64,000 nucleotides of DNA from Capronia americana (GCA_016110215.1 JADWQD010000003.1:2604001-2668000); one strand, 5' to 3'. Counted from the stretch's first letter, positions 39,166-49,961 are shown. Program-made: numbers and translations. Notes: a model not told the origin generated them from the sequence alone.

Positions 39166-39947
39166 GTCCGGCCTAGCAAACATGCAACCGCGGCCACTCG
39201 ATCCAAGGACTATAGCCTGGTTCATGGTCCGACACTGCGCATCCAACACCGGCATTTGGAATGGTTGATGTATCCTATCCAACGACAGTCTCAGGTGGCA
39301 TCGGGGTCCAATTTCGAACAACTCGACTCAGAATGCTACTTCTGGCAACAGCCTGTCGGAGGAGTGTGTAAGCCTATACCAAAGTTAAGCCCAGATTCTG
39401 CGTAACCTCACTATTATGTGGTGTGTCACCCGGGTATATCAAGAGATGGCCATGAGAAAGAATCGGGTGTGCCGCTGAACTGAATTGAACAGAACGAGAG
39501 GACACGTTCGGTGCCCGTACATCGCGATCGTGCATACGTTAGATATGGCCGACAAAGCCCAGGTACCTACCTAGGTATGTAAATAAGAAGAGTCAGATAG
39601 GATATCCAGACACAGACAGACACACGTCTTTCATAGGATACCCTATGCCGTCTTTTGAAAACCAGCCTTCTCACTATACTGGCAAAAATAGAAAACAGAA
39701 GTCCCGCGCACATTTAACCTAAATATACCCAGTACCTTACCTAGGGAACCAACTTCGTTTCCATTTCCGCGTGTGGAGGGAGGAAACGAAAAGGTACTCG
39801 TAAGCAAGCGCTTTGTTCGGTCTCTAGCGCCTTGACGAATTGAATTGCCTGGCTAGGTAGGGTTACTGTAGGATATAGTAGCTCATTTGCGGGATTGACC
39901 TTTTTGCGTTTGCCTTATCCTATGGAATGGGCTGAAAATACGGCATG

Positions 39948-39968
39948 GAGTACCGAGTACCGAGTACT
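39948..39968. repeat. GAGTACC heptamer array
   Basis: Two perfect GAGTACC units followed by GAGTACT. Confidence 0.8.
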
Positions 39969-40181
39969 TGTACGGGTCGAGTAGTAACTTGAATCCATCT
40001 ACGTAGTAAATTCACCTACCTTATCCCGAATGCCTGGATTAATACTCAGCGTGCGAGGGAAGGTGACAATCGCAGATGTCTTTTACATATAGGAGGCTCT
40101 CCAGGTATGAGGCATGTGCGATATCGTCATGGTAAAGCACACTCCCTACTCGGGATGCTTTAGTGGCAGTAAGAGCTACAG

Positions 40182-42080
40182 CTACAATTCGTCCTTCCTG
40201 CCGCTGCCATCATCCGCTTTCTCTTGCCCGTCACCATTCTTCTTGACACTGGATTCGCAGACCGCCGAGGTGCCAAGCTCGATCCGATAAACGCACTTTT
40301 CACTCTCACTGACCTTCCAGATCTCTTCCTTTTCCGCACACGCCATCACCACGCGCGTACTCCGATTCGGCCCGTTCCAGCAATGCTGTCCATTTTCATA
40401 TTTCATGACCACTCGATTGCCCGTGCCTAATCCCTTCCCGTCCTTGTCGACAGTGTCATCCACAAACTCAATGTCAAAGCCCGCGAAATTGCCCATCCCC
40501 GTGGGTGCGCCGCCTTTCTTGGGTTTCTGTTTGGTGCTGCCGAGAAAGCAGACCTCGTACTCATACTCGCCGCTGTCTTTGGAAATGCACTGGTCTTTGA
40601 GGGCGCGGAATATGCCGTCAAAGGGACCGTAATCTTTCGAGAGATCGTCGCGGAACCGGGAGAGGTCGTTTTCAGCATTGCGGACATCGCGTTCCGCATC
40701 GCTCAGGGTGCGCTTGGCGTCTTGCACGGCTTTTGATTCCTGGGCGGCCGAGTCGGCGGATTTGCTGCTGTCGGCGAGCACGCCGTTCTCCACGAGGATT
40801 TGGCGCAACGACGCGACGCTGTCGGAGATCCAGGTGCGGAACGGGGCGGGGAGATAGGACGTGAAGCTATACAGAGCTGCGACGTCGGATTCGGCGTCCA
40901 AGTCATTCTCCTGCGAGAACTCGTTCCAGTCGATGCCGTTGGAGTCGGTGTCCTCGGCGAGGATGGCTTCGAGGTCGCGATCCTCGGCCTCGGTCCAGCC
41001 GTCGTCGGTTTCGCGGGCGGCGTAGTCTTCCCACCCTCGCACGGCGGTCTTGACGCCCTCATCGTTGAAGTTCGGGTTGTGATCCTTCTGCAGTGCGGAT
41101 AAAAGGCCTTCGAGTTCGGTGACGCGGTCGATCATATTATCCCGCTGCTTCTTGGTCTTCTCCAGCTGTCCCCGTAACTCGTCGATCCGGGACTTCGCCA
41201 GCCCGACGAGTACCGCGAGTTTGCCCCCACCGGCAGACTGTCCCCTGACGACCCTCAGTTTCTCTCGCCGCTCCACTTCCTTGAGATTGTCCTCGGCCTC
41301 CTTGACATTGATCTGGAATGCCTTCACCTTGATCTCGGCATCCTCGATCTTCAATTCGACCTCCTTCTTCAGTCTTGCCGCCTCCGCCGCGAATTGTGCC
41401 TTCCGCTTCAACGCCGCCATCAGTGCTTTCTGCCTCGTCGCTTCCTGCTTGCGGTATTCTTTGCCGATGCTGGCGCATCTATCCTCGCACTTGATCCCAC
41501 CTACAGAAGCGTACTCGTCTGACCCGTCGCAGCAGACATCGTAGTCGCATTTCCCATCATTCACGCTCTCAAACCTCAGGTACTGGGGGATATGGCCCTT
41601 GTTCTTACAGTAGAAACCCGGCAATGCAAACGTCGTGTTTGGAGTTGTGGAGGGCGTGTCTGGCCCAGGATGGTATTGAGGCGGTGACAGGGGAGAAAGG
41701 TAAGAGCAGGCCGACGTGCCTGGCTCATCGCTGCCGTCGGGACAGTCGCAAAAGTCGTCGTTGACGCGAGAGAAAGGGATCGAAATGGACGGGTTGGAAA
41801 TACATGTGAAAGTGGGCGGGGAGGCGGTGGATTTGTAGAATTTGGCAACTATACGCAGAGGTCAGTCATCCATGGTTACTTGCCAGCCAATATGCAAAGT
41901 TCAGCACCGTTCCCGTGTGGCTGCTCGTTGCTCATGTTCTTGGTTCTAGCGCTGGGGACATTTCTTACATTCAGGTCCGACGCCTCGAGGCCGTGAAGAC
42001 TCGGAGGCTCTTGTTTCTGCAGCCTGCGCAGAAAACACCAGTAAACCGCTCAGGAAGAGCAGTTCCGACCTCAATATCAT
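40182..42080 (-). CDS. GTB1: Glucosidase II beta subunit (PRKCSH-like)
   Basis: Regulatory subunit of ER glucosidase II, which trims glucose from N-glycans and helps retain the catalytic alpha subunit. Two exons (42080-41969, 41848-40182) encode 592 aa. A signal peptide (MILRSELLFLSGLLVFSAQA) is followed by RGVGPEFAKFY, created by the splice. Two LDLa-type Cys/Asp motifs come next (NDDFCDCPDGSDEPGTSAC and GKCDYDVCCDGSDE). A long charged coiled coil and an acidic EF-hand-like stretch (DTDSNGIDWNEF) lead to the C-terminal MRH lectin domain (NGQHCWNGPNRST, YRIELGTSAVC). The protein ends in KDEL, an ER-retrieval signal. Domain order and length match the fungal family. Confidence 0.95.
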
Positions 42081-42584
42081 GATGATACGTGTGAGAAGCT
42101 CAGCTCAGCCCAGCCCAGCTCATGCTGTAAAGTCATCCATCGACGTCTCCGAACGCGAAACTGTCCACATCGGGAAACCTTCCCTCGGATTTTGGCTTCA
42201 GGGGGTCGCCGGGCTTCTTGGCCTCATGACGTCGATCCTCCTAAGACGGTCAGCCTTCTCGGCGCCGTTGGACGATTGGTACGGAGCGCTGTAGGGAAAT
42301 AACATAACTCAGAGAATTAATTGCTTGTTTACAGAACGCACCCAGAATTCAATCCCATTACTGAGCTCGAACCAGCCAGTCAATTATGGCAGCCTGTCCC
42401 AGAATCATGGTACCGCCCCCGAGGCTTTACTCGGTAGCTTTGAGGACCTGGAGGACCTCGACGCCAACCAGGCCTACAAATAAGCCCGTTGTTCCTTATA
42501 AAAGTCTCCTCACAACTGCTCTCAGAGAACTCCCATCAAAAGTCTATCCCACTCTCGTACTTACTAAGAACCCCCATCGACAAC
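42081..42584. promoter_or_regulatory. Bidirectional promoter between glucosidase subunit and small basic protein
   Basis: About 500 bases between divergent starts. A TATAAAA box at 42497-42503 lies about 85 bases before the plus-strand ATG. A CAGCTCAGCCCAGCCCAGCTC run occurs near 42099-42121, just upstream of the glucosidase subunit start. Confidence 0.65.
42497..42503 (+). promoter_or_regulatory. TATA box of the small basic protein gene
   Basis: TATAAAA within CCTTATAAAAGTC, about 85 bases upstream of ATG 42585; one of the clearest core promoter elements in the window. Confidence 0.6.
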
Positions 42585-43160
42585 ATGACTACCATCAGCT
42601 ACGGTATCTTCGAAGGTCGCGATGAAGCAGACAATCCCCAACACGCCCCTGTATACAGCGGGTTCGAAATCGAGAGCCAGCCTCGAGGAGTCAAGAGAAG
42701 CTACCGGGCTGCATTTGGCTGCCCTCATGTCGAGTACGGCGGACTTCGACCGATGAAGTTATATAACTTCCCCAGCAAGGACGCCCCTAAGTTGGCAATG
42801 GTACAGCCGCAACAACAGAAACAGCACCAGCGGTATGCGGCACCAAAAAGCTGCCTCTGCCATCACGACGGCGATGGACATGACGAGAAGTCGGCTGCAG
42901 AGACGACCGAGGCACATCAAGTCAAGAAGACGGTCACTTTCAACGACGCGGTCCTGAAGCTGCAATACGATAAGAGGGCAATCATTGGTGACGACGATCA
43001 CGACGGTGGGCTCACGACCACGCCCATCTCGGGGGTTCGGCGCCCTGAATGGCAACGGAGGCGAGTGAGACGGGTGGTTGCCACACGCAGGCAACGTGCG
43101 TGGGTGGTTGAACGTGGAAGGCCGAAGGTCATGCCCTGGTGTTGTGGGCTGATGGACTAA
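42585..43160 (+). CDS. Small hypothetical protein, basic C-terminus
   Basis: Single-exon, 191 aa, not recognised. ATG 42585 sits in a good context (GACAACATGA) with a TATA box upstream. Composition: a neutral N-terminus (TTISYGIFEGRDEA), a Gln-rich stretch (QPQQQKQHQR), a His/Asp segment with a CLCHHD cluster, then KKTVTFNDAVLKLQYDK and an Arg-rich tail (RRPEWQRRRVRR) ending in CCGLMD. No signal peptide or membrane segment. The VTFND element looks like a short docking motif but I cannot assign it. TATA box and Kozak context favour a real gene. Confidence 0.55.
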   Translation: MTTISYGIFEGRDEADNPQHAPVYSGFEIESQPRGVKRSYRAAFGCPHVEYGGLRPMKLYNFPSKDAPKLAMVQPQQQKQHQRYAAPKSCLCHHDGDGHDEKSAAETTEAHQVKKTVTFNDAVLKLQYDKRAIIGDDDHDGGLTTTPISGVRRPEWQRRRVRRVVATRRQRAWVVERGRPKVMPWCCGLMD

Positions 43161-43273
43161 AAGCTCGTACAATGCCAACAACAGCTTTGGAAGAGAAGGC
43201 CGTCCATTTCAGAGGCGATGAGACGGGTTCCATCACGGTGAGCACCAACTGAGTGCGAGTGTGGGTGGGAAGC

Positions 43274-45532
43274 TCACACCATTGTAACGATAGTCTTGGG
43301 GAGGACGGCGTGTTCTTCGGGCAAGCCAAGGTCGTCTGCATACCTGTACCCAGGACAGCGTGCGGTGCCGATTCTTTTCCTCAGGTCTCCCTGCGCGTCA
43401 AGAATCAACCAGTAATTCAACTGGCGTCCTTCAAAGGCATGTGAAACCAGTAATAACAGCTCAAAGTCATCGAAGAGGATCCGGTCTCGGAGAGTTGGGT
43501 CGGAGAATGCTTCCTTGTCGAACGCGACTTCTTCTTGATCCCCAATCGGTCGGTGTTCCCCTGCCGCGAAATGTAGGGTGGTGGAACACGAGGACGACAG
43601 TCCACTGCTGGCGGGATCGCTATCGTCTTGAGCGAAGATGGCGGTACGACCACTCAGGTCAAGCCAATATTCGATAAGCATCACTGGTTGCGTGGGTCGA
43701 ATAAATCGGACCTTCATGACGTGACTGGTGATTTGGAGGTTCTCACCCTGTTTCAATACCAGCGCTTTGTCAAGGTCGTCGCGAGTTGCCGTACGAAGCC
43801 ATTCGCTGGTCAACAGTAGCGTACGCTCACTTTCGAGGCGCACGCTGAACGATGCGTGGATATCAACTCCCAAAAAGTCGGGCATATAGTCCCGAGGATT
43901 GCTCCATGTCATGTCAACGACGCCGCGAGACGAAAGCCACGACCACGAAGGGAACCCCGGCCGACGGTTCGTTCGCGGAGGTCCCGGAGTCCTTGCGAAT
44001 GAGCGATCGCCAGCAGCCCAAAACAGCCCAAAAGCAAACCCTATCTCACGTCTCGCCGACCAGAGCGGCCCCGCTGTCTCCTGATCTTCCAGGGGTGCGC
44101 TTTGTGGGAGTGAGATAACGCCACACAGCGAAAACAGCTCACGTTGGCGTAGAACTCCTCGAAATGCGTTCAGGATGTCACTGTCCAAGGAGAGGTCTCG
44201 GACTGTATATTCGCGGACATCTTCCGTAATCTCAAGATCGTGTTTGCTGGTTCCTCTCAGCCGGAATAGCGTAGACCGTAGGGCATAGAGGTCAATCCGA
44301 GATCTCGCCTCACATGGCAGGTCTTCGACCAGGACTTCATGCGCCGACGATGTCTGACATACAAAATAGCACTGCTCTGGTGTGAAGAACAGACACCTTC
44401 GAGCCAGAAGAGCTTCCTGATATGTCCAGCAGCGAGTTGCCCACCTGGACATCTGCAACGCCTCACGGAGAGTGGACATGGTCGAGACCAAATCCCTGCC
44501 ATTGATATTCAGCTGGGGCTGAGGGCTTCTTGGTGTCGAGACTCCATAGAGCCCAGTGTCTGCATGATCGCCCATTGCGCAAAGCACAAGTTGTGCGTTG
44601 CTATAAACCGAGTCCATCTTGTTGATGAGCATTTGTCTTTTGCCGGGGTACCTTGGGTCGATACAAATAGCGTCCACCCATAAATAACGCCATGGAAGTC
44701 TCCGTGTAACAAAAATGGCGTCTCTGATTGTCTGCGGTGTAGAATCTATGTTGATCTCTCTACCGGTTGCACCCTCTCTTATCATAACGTTGAGATTTGC
44801 TTTGCCCAAACAATAGCTTAACGCAACATATTGTCTGCTGGTCGATTCTTCGACAAGAATCGGAGGGTCTGCTTGACAGTCAATTAGGGTTGTCCAGGAG
44901 GAAGACTTGTTTGTCGTGCAGCGTGGATGGTTGGCCTCGCATTGCTTCAAACAACGAATGATACCCGCATAGTCGATGGAACGTTGCTCAATACGCCTTG
45001 CATAGGCGGAGTTATTCCAAAAAGCCCAGGAATTCCCCTCGGTACGGCCAGCGGGAAAGATCAGATGTTCGGCCAACGGTCCAAATCTCCAATCCTCTCC
45101 ATGCTTCATACTTGGCCCCGAGCAAAGCAGCTTCAAGCATCGGTGATAAGCGCGGTCATTTTCCACGCTCTCGGCGGCCAAGTCTGGCGTCTTGCAGGTC
45201 TGTGCCTGGAGGTAGCAACCAGTGGCCTCGTCCCACGGGTACTCTTTGTTAAGAAAGACCACCTGTGCCCAGAAGACGCAACAAGAGCACGCAGAATTGA
45301 GCATGGAACGATGGATGCTTCCAACCACTGCTACACTTGTTGTCGGAAGGACTGGTCGGGAGTATACAAAATCGAAGATGGCTTCGAAGTTGATCAACCT
45401 GCACCGTTCGCAGAAGCTCTGGGTCGGATTGTCGTCTGGTGAAGAGTATTGGAACTGCACGACGAAACGAAGCCTCTCTTGCTCTTCTTTCCGCAAGTCG
45501 CGGACTATGACATTTGGCTGATCATCTGGCAT
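43274..45532 (-). CDS. HET-domain (heterokaryon incompatibility) protein, second copy
   Basis: Single-exon, 752 aa. The N-terminal region carries a Cys pair motif (FCERCRLINFEAIF) often seen before HET domains. The HET core follows with YVALSYCLG, TPQTIRDAIFVTRRL, YLWVDAICID, MDSVYSNAQLVLCAMG and RCWTYQEALLARRCLFF. The C-terminal half (GFPSWSWLSSRG and on) matches the uncharacterised region typical of long fungal HET proteins. It is not closely similar to the HET protein at 5964-7376 in length or spacing. Predicted role: nonself recognition or death signalling; no STAND partner is adjacent. Confidence 0.92.
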   Translation of the reverse strand: MPDDQPNVIVRDLRKEEQERLRFVVQFQYSSPDDNPTQSFCERCRLINFEAIFDFVYSRPVLPTTSVAVVGSIHRSMLNSACSCCVFWAQVVFLNKEYPWDEATGCYLQAQTCKTPDLAAESVENDRAYHRCLKLLCSGPSMKHGEDWRFGPLAEHLIFPAGRTEGNSWAFWNNSAYARRIEQRSIDYAGIIRCLKQCEANHPRCTTNKSSSWTTLIDCQADPPILVEESTSRQYVALSYCLGKANLNVMIREGATGREINIDSTPQTIRDAIFVTRRLPWRYLWVDAICIDPRYPGKRQMLINKMDSVYSNAQLVLCAMGDHADTGLYGVSTPRSPQPQLNINGRDLVSTMSTLREALQMSRWATRCWTYQEALLARRCLFFTPEQCYFVCQTSSAHEVLVEDLPCEARSRIDLYALRSTLFRLRGTSKHDLEITEDVREYTVRDLSLDSDILNAFRGVLRQRELFSLCGVISLPQSAPLEDQETAGPLWSARREIGFAFGLFWAAGDRSFARTPGPPRTNRRPGFPSWSWLSSRGVVDMTWSNPRDYMPDFLGVDIHASFSVRLESERTLLLTSEWLRTATRDDLDKALVLKQGENLQITSHVMKVRFIRPTQPVMLIEYWLDLSGRTAIFAQDDSDPASSGLSSSCSTTLHFAAGEHRPIGDQEEVAFDKEAFSDPTLRDRILFDDFELLLLVSHAFEGRQLNYWLILDAQGDLRKRIGTARCPGYRYADDLGLPEEHAVLPKTIVTMV

Positions 45533-46425
45533 GGCTGAACGGAGGAGCGAGAAGCTGTTTTAGGATGTGCTCGCAGAGGTATTGCCAAAGCTGCCGCTGG
45601 GGCCAGCCGCTTCATGACCAAACCGAGTACGAGCGACGTTGCTCATTTGCCCTGGGAAGAGGGGATGAATTAACGTCGGACTATCTGGCGTTTCTAGGAT
45701 TCATAATAGTCAACGTGTGATTCGGTTGGACGTATGAATAGCCGTCTGAAATCAAGCTGTTGTTCGAAGAAAGACGTTTGGGACCTCGAGATTGGGAGAA
45801 TCTGACCTGGATGATCCTCGTTCGTTGCCCCCGCTTTGTACGCCGCTGGTGCGGGCTACAATCATTTGTCTCCGGACTCGTCCTTCATGCCACTTGATTC
45901 CCTTGTCTTGAAGCTGAACTTCTGCTCTCGCCTCTACCCACAAGCCGTGTCGCACTACATGGTAGGCGTGAAGAAGACGGTACATGACCGCGCATTCTCT
46001 TAGTGCGCGAGTTCTGTAGAAGCTACGAACTGAACATAGCCAGCCACTTCGACGGCATGAGAAGAATTCCGGACAGGATTGGTGAGAACAAGCTTTCGTC
46101 GAGTCGATCGGGCACCATCTGCCGGAGGATGTAACTACACGCTTGAGAGACCAAATACATAACGACACCGAGCCAATGAGTATAATTGTATCACCAGAGT
46201 GATTTTGTAGCTAGCTAAATCGCACGCACCGACAGCTTTCGATAAACGCTATGCTCACTTAGGGAACCGTTTCGCGTCTCGAACTCGAGCCGACAACGAC
46301 GCCGCCTCATTTGTGAAGAGTGCGGCCTACTATAAGATACCAATGGGTTCTCTGTTTTGTTGCAGTCGAGGTCAATGGGCTCTCTGTTTCTACTGCAGCT
46401 ACCAACTCTCGCCCTCGCCGCCACA
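45533..46425. promoter_or_regulatory. Bidirectional intergenic region between second HET gene and calycin-like gene
   Basis: About 890 bases. The right end contains a 25-bp imperfect direct duplication (46341 and 46373), each copy with an ATG. A 138-codon minus-strand frame at 45752-46168 has no family features and is left out. Confidence 0.45.
46341..46398. repeat. Imperfect 25-bp direct duplication at a gene start
   Basis: CAATGGG(T/C)TCTCTGTTT is repeated at 46341-46365 and 46373-46398, each ending in TGCAG and each with an in-copy ATG (46343 and 46375). They are in different frames relative to the downstream gene; only 46375 is in frame. Confidence 0.8.
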
Positions 46426-47136
46426 ATGGCCGCACCACCTCAGATCACTTGCGCCAATTTGTCGGGCAAGTTCGCCTTGGTAAAAGCCCCCTTTGCGATT
46501 TCGGTGTTGCAGCGCGATCTGATCGGAAATACTAGAACAAGTCCCTGTCCGACGATGTCGACGCCATGCTCGAGCTGCAGGGTATCAACTGGGCGATCCG
46601 CAAGGTCATCGGCCTGGCTAGCGTTGTGGTGCGTCTACTCCTGATAAGTGACCTGCCTTGATCGAAGAACTGACACCACGCAGCTCACGATCAAGGAGTA
46701 TACTAAAGACAACACGACTCACGTCGACGTCACCACAGTCGTGGCCGGCCTCGACAAGACACAGGAAGACCGCACCTTAAACTGGCAGGATGACGAACAT
46801 GTCGACAAGATCTTCGGCAAGTGTCGACATCGATCACGACTCTTAAAGGCCAGCGAGTACCATCTGGAAGGGCCGGGGTCAGCCGAGGATGCCGCATTCC
46901 TCAAGGGGGAGAAGTTGAAGAACGGGAGAACAGATTCGCGGTTCGAGGTCGATGAGATCGTCCAGAGTTGGGTAGAGAGCACTGGTGGCGCCGGGTGGAA
47001 ATGCGAGCAGATCTGGGCGTTTGAGAAGATAAATGCGGAGCGACGATACACTAGACGGGTTGTCATCTGGAACGGAGGAAAGGTGGTGAGGACTAGGATT
47101 GTGTATGACTACAAAGGAGATGCTAAAAAGGGCTGA
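46426..47136 (+). CDS. Calycin/lipocalin-like small protein
   Basis: Three exons (46426-46479, 46536-46628, 46684-47136) encode 199 aa. The N-terminal LSGKFALNKSLSDDVDAML, spliced across intron one, then the GINWAIRKVIGLASVVLTIKEY helix-strand and TRRVVIWNGGKVVRTRIVYDY final strands suggest an eight-stranded barrel of the calycin type, as I recall from fungal homologues annotated lipocalin-like. Ligand and function are unknown; a small hydrophobic ligand is possible. An in-frame ATG at 46375 adds 17 residues (MGSLFLLQLPTLALAAT) that look like a signal peptide. Which start is used decides whether the protein is cytosolic or secreted. I report the shorter start because homologues begin near the SGKF element. 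Confidence 0.65.
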
Positions 47137-47537
47137 TGACACTCAGTGGCCGAACTGGTTTGCGCAACGATAGACTATTCGAAGCGTTTGAGGCATGACA
47201 GTCTAACTCAGCCTGCACATGAAGACTAACGCCTATCCACTGCAGAGCCAACCCTGGGTCTATCGTCAAGGACCTTCATAGTCTTCCCAAGAAGAAGGAA
47301 TCTTTGCTTCCACGGTCTTCAGCAGTTCCAAGCTCACTCGCAGATGAACAACAGGTCGTCATCACTCTCGACTACTTCCTGCTGAGACTCTGCGCCTTCT
47401 TCACCCGCTGCAGATTCATCTTCGGTCTTGCGCTCGCTACCGTCATGGATTTCCGCTTGCTTGCTCTTCTCTTCACCGTTTGTCTCGGCCGGGTCCTTCA
47501 AATCCAGCGTGCTAGGAGCGGTGATGGAGCTGAAGTT

Positions 47538-48642
47538 TCAGGTATACCCAGAAGGGGAGGCGATCTGGCACTGGTCCTCAAACTCCTCGACCAAGGTGGT
47601 CTCGTCAGAGGATGCGGGAGGTGCCTCAGGATCTGCCGACCCGTCCGCATCTGGGCCTCCAATTTGACCATCCCCACCAATGATAAGCTTGTCGCCGCCA
47701 GCCAAGTTTGTAGGATCGTAGACCCACACGGATTCGCTTCCGAGCTTGTTTCCTGCTTCGTCTTCACCACAGTCGATCTCGCCAAGCTTCAAGCGACCTG
47801 TAACGGGTGGGAGGGTGATCTTGATGAGGGTGATCTCATCCTGCAACTTCTTGAGCTGCAAGTACGACGTGGTGATATCCTTCCAGATTGTGTCGATACA
47901 TTTGGTGCTGACAACGATCTTCTTCCTGCCCACCTCGGTCACGCTAATTTCTTCGCCGAGCTCTTCCTGACTGGTAAGCAGGCTCTTAGCGACCTTGCCC
48001 AATTGCTCGAATTTGTAGACCAAGTCATTGGCCAGATTGGTCGCGGTGTGGTAGCGGAGTTTCTGCATCTCGTATGGTTCGAGTTTCTTGTCCAGCTCGC
48101 GTTGAGCCTGTCTTTCCTTGACGTTCGCTCCCTGTTCTTTGCGCTTCTCGATATCTTGGATCAGCGAGGAATAGTAGAGGTATCGGTGGTCATGGTCAGC
48201 ATTGCTGAAGCCGTGGATCAGGTCTCGGGTTTGGGCAGTATACTCGGCCACCTGTAACGCTGTCAGAGCCTGAATGGGTGTGACGAAATCTTGTTGGAGA
48301 CACAAGTGCTAGGAAGACTTGGATGCTCAATGTCATTGGTAGGGTATAGATGAGACAGATACAGCGTGGTGAAGTGCGGGACATCTTACTCCTTGGTTGG
48401 CAATCTGGATGAGATTGCGGGTGCCTTCACCGGTGTTGAGTGTGTGATTGATGAAAATCTCACTGGCAGTGACATCTACAATGGGAAAGGATTAATATCA
48501 ACAAGGAGATCTGCAGGGAGGGAGAGCAAGTACGTTTCTCCCAGACATTGGAGGTGTAATTGATGTCGGGCTTCGCTTGTGCATCATCTCCTTTCTTCTC
48601 GGCCTTTTTACCCCGTCTCTTCCCTCCCTTCTTTCCTGGCAT
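47538..48642 (-). CDS. Unknown coiled-coil protein; C-terminal exon uncertain
   Basis: Three exons (48642-48534, 48475-48390, 48269-47538) give 308 aa. The N-terminus is very basic (MPGKKGGKRRGKKAEKKGDD). A helical middle with charged repeats follows (DIEKRKEQGANVKERQAQRE), then a more ordered region (KLGEIDCGEDEAGNKLGSES, VWVYDPTNLAGGDKLIIGG) and an acidic Asp/Glu/Pro-rich end. No named domain is recognised. The frame stops at 47538. However, another frame downstream reads KTEDESAAGEEGAESQQE... and ends SDDDLLFICE at 47334; a 77-nt intron with a GTATAC donor would join to it in frame. So the true C-terminus may be longer and more acidic. Confidence 0.6.
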
Positions 48643-49158
48643 GTTGGTAGAGAGGATGAGAAACCAGTAGAGGAGAATCTCTGTGCCGTGTGTGGGTAAA
48701 GCAGCGAGGGAAATAAGCGAGTGGAACTGGTGAAAGAAAGTCAAAGATGAAAGTGGCGAGATTTTTATCACAAGGAGGCAGGCAGTGAATGTTCAGTCTT
48801 GGCAAGGTAGGTCACGGTCCAGTGAATGTTAGTAGAGGGCTTCATCGCGGCCGAGTGAATATCTGAGCATCGTGAGATCCAAGACAGTCCCCACGTAGCC
48901 CGCCATTACTCAGCCCATGACATTTGACGACCGCGCCCTGGACAAGTGATCAGCATGTTGTGAAGAAAAGGACGATAGAGAACTGAGAAAAGCAGGGACA
49001 AAGACTTAAACATGCTTCAAGTTTTGTCTCAATCCATATCAGCTTTGATGCAGGGAAGCCTCCGGTGTTCGCCTCCTTATGTACAGTCAGCCATGAAAGA
49101 GCCTTTCTGCCTAAGATCCTGATATGCCGTTGCTATTCAGGTCGTGGCATCTGGCTGA
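48643..49158. other. Intergenic between unknown coiled-coil gene and complex I subunit gene
   Basis: About 515 bases; both flanking genes are on the minus strand, so this holds the coiled-coil gene's promoter and the complex I gene's 3' flank. No further features. Confidence 0.4.
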
Positions 49159-49961
49159 TCATCTTCCACCCTTTAATCTCTCAGCTTCCAGCTCGCGCTC
49201 CGCTTGTTGGTAGTATTTGGCGGTATCAACACCGTGCTACAGACGACTCGTCAGCTTAATTCCCAGTTTCCGGGCGTCCCCAACTCACCTGATTGTGATT
49301 TACAAAGTTGGCCCACGGCACCACATTGGCCATCAGTGCTGAGTATCTGCTGTTTCGTGCTGCGACACCTTGCATATATGGCGTGAGGTCGGATTTGCCG
49401 TATAGAGGCTCTCCTTTCTTTACTTTGTCGACCATCTCTCGCATGTCCATCTTGACCTCGCGCTCGTTTTCCGTCCAGCCGTAGAATCTCACTGTTGTCA
49501 AAATCGATGTTAGCATCACCCCGATCTGCAATGCTATGCTTCTCTTTCAAGGCGACACGTACGGCAACTCCTTTGGTATACCAGCCCTGCTCCCGCTAAT
49601 AGCCCGACGGCGCAACTGAGTCTAAAGGCCATGGGGAATGCATGTCTGCCGGAAAATGAGGGAGCGTATCGTTCGGTGAGAAGCATGAATGCCGGTCCTA
49701 TCGCGGCCATGCCGGCGCCATACGTCCAGTCTTCTCCTCTGGCATATCCAAAAGCCCTTCTCCAGTGGCTGTGGATTACGGAGCACAGTCAGTTATACCT
49801 CGTAGGAAGCTCGTAGCGGTTAGGGGACGTACGGATCTGTATCGATGACCTGTTGGAGGGACCTGTTAGCCAGAACCCAGAATGCCATCGCCTTCCAAAC
49901 TCACCGGGTAGTCTGTGTTCACCCGCTTGGGCGGAATAAACACCTTCTGCTCATCCGCCAT
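49159..49961 (-). CDS. NADH:ubiquinone oxidoreductase 21-kDa-type subunit (complex I)
   Basis: Accessory subunit of mitochondrial complex I, about 180 aa in five exons. Exon 1 gives MADEQKVFIPPKRVNTDYP. A tiny exon VIDTDP follows, then PHWRRAFGYARGEDW with two hydrophobic segments, YQRSCLRFYGWTENE across the third splice, TPYMQGVAARNSRYSALMAN, and a last exon HGVDTAKYYQQAERELEAER ending at 49159. The combination PPKRVNTDYPVID, YQRS.LRF.GW and HGVDTAKYY is characteristic of the fungal 20.9/21-kDa subunit. Splice sites GTGAGT, GTACGT and GTGAGT are clear. No cleavable presequence is visible. Confidence 0.88.

Larger units (their letters stand above)
39028..40181. other. AT-rich intergenic region with short palindromes and repeats
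   Basis: About 1.15 kb upstream of the GIY-YIG-like gene and downstream of the glucosidase subunit gene. No ORF of note. Contains an 11-bp inverted repeat (39116-39165), a perfect TACCTAGGTA palindrome (39568-39577) with related TTACCTAGGG near 39739 and CTAGGTAGGG near 39852, and a GAGTACC triplet array (39948-39968). Could be a worn repeat remnant, but no transposon ends or coding relics are visible. Confidence 0.5.

Noticed and set aside
39028..40181. Transposon or MITE in the AT-rich gap
   Set aside because: Short palindromes are present, but no terminal inverted repeats with target duplication and no transposase relic could be found by eye.
45752..46168. 138-codon minus-strand frame between the second HET gene and the calycin-like gene
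   Set aside because: Composition is Arg/Ser/Cys mixed without domain or splice support.
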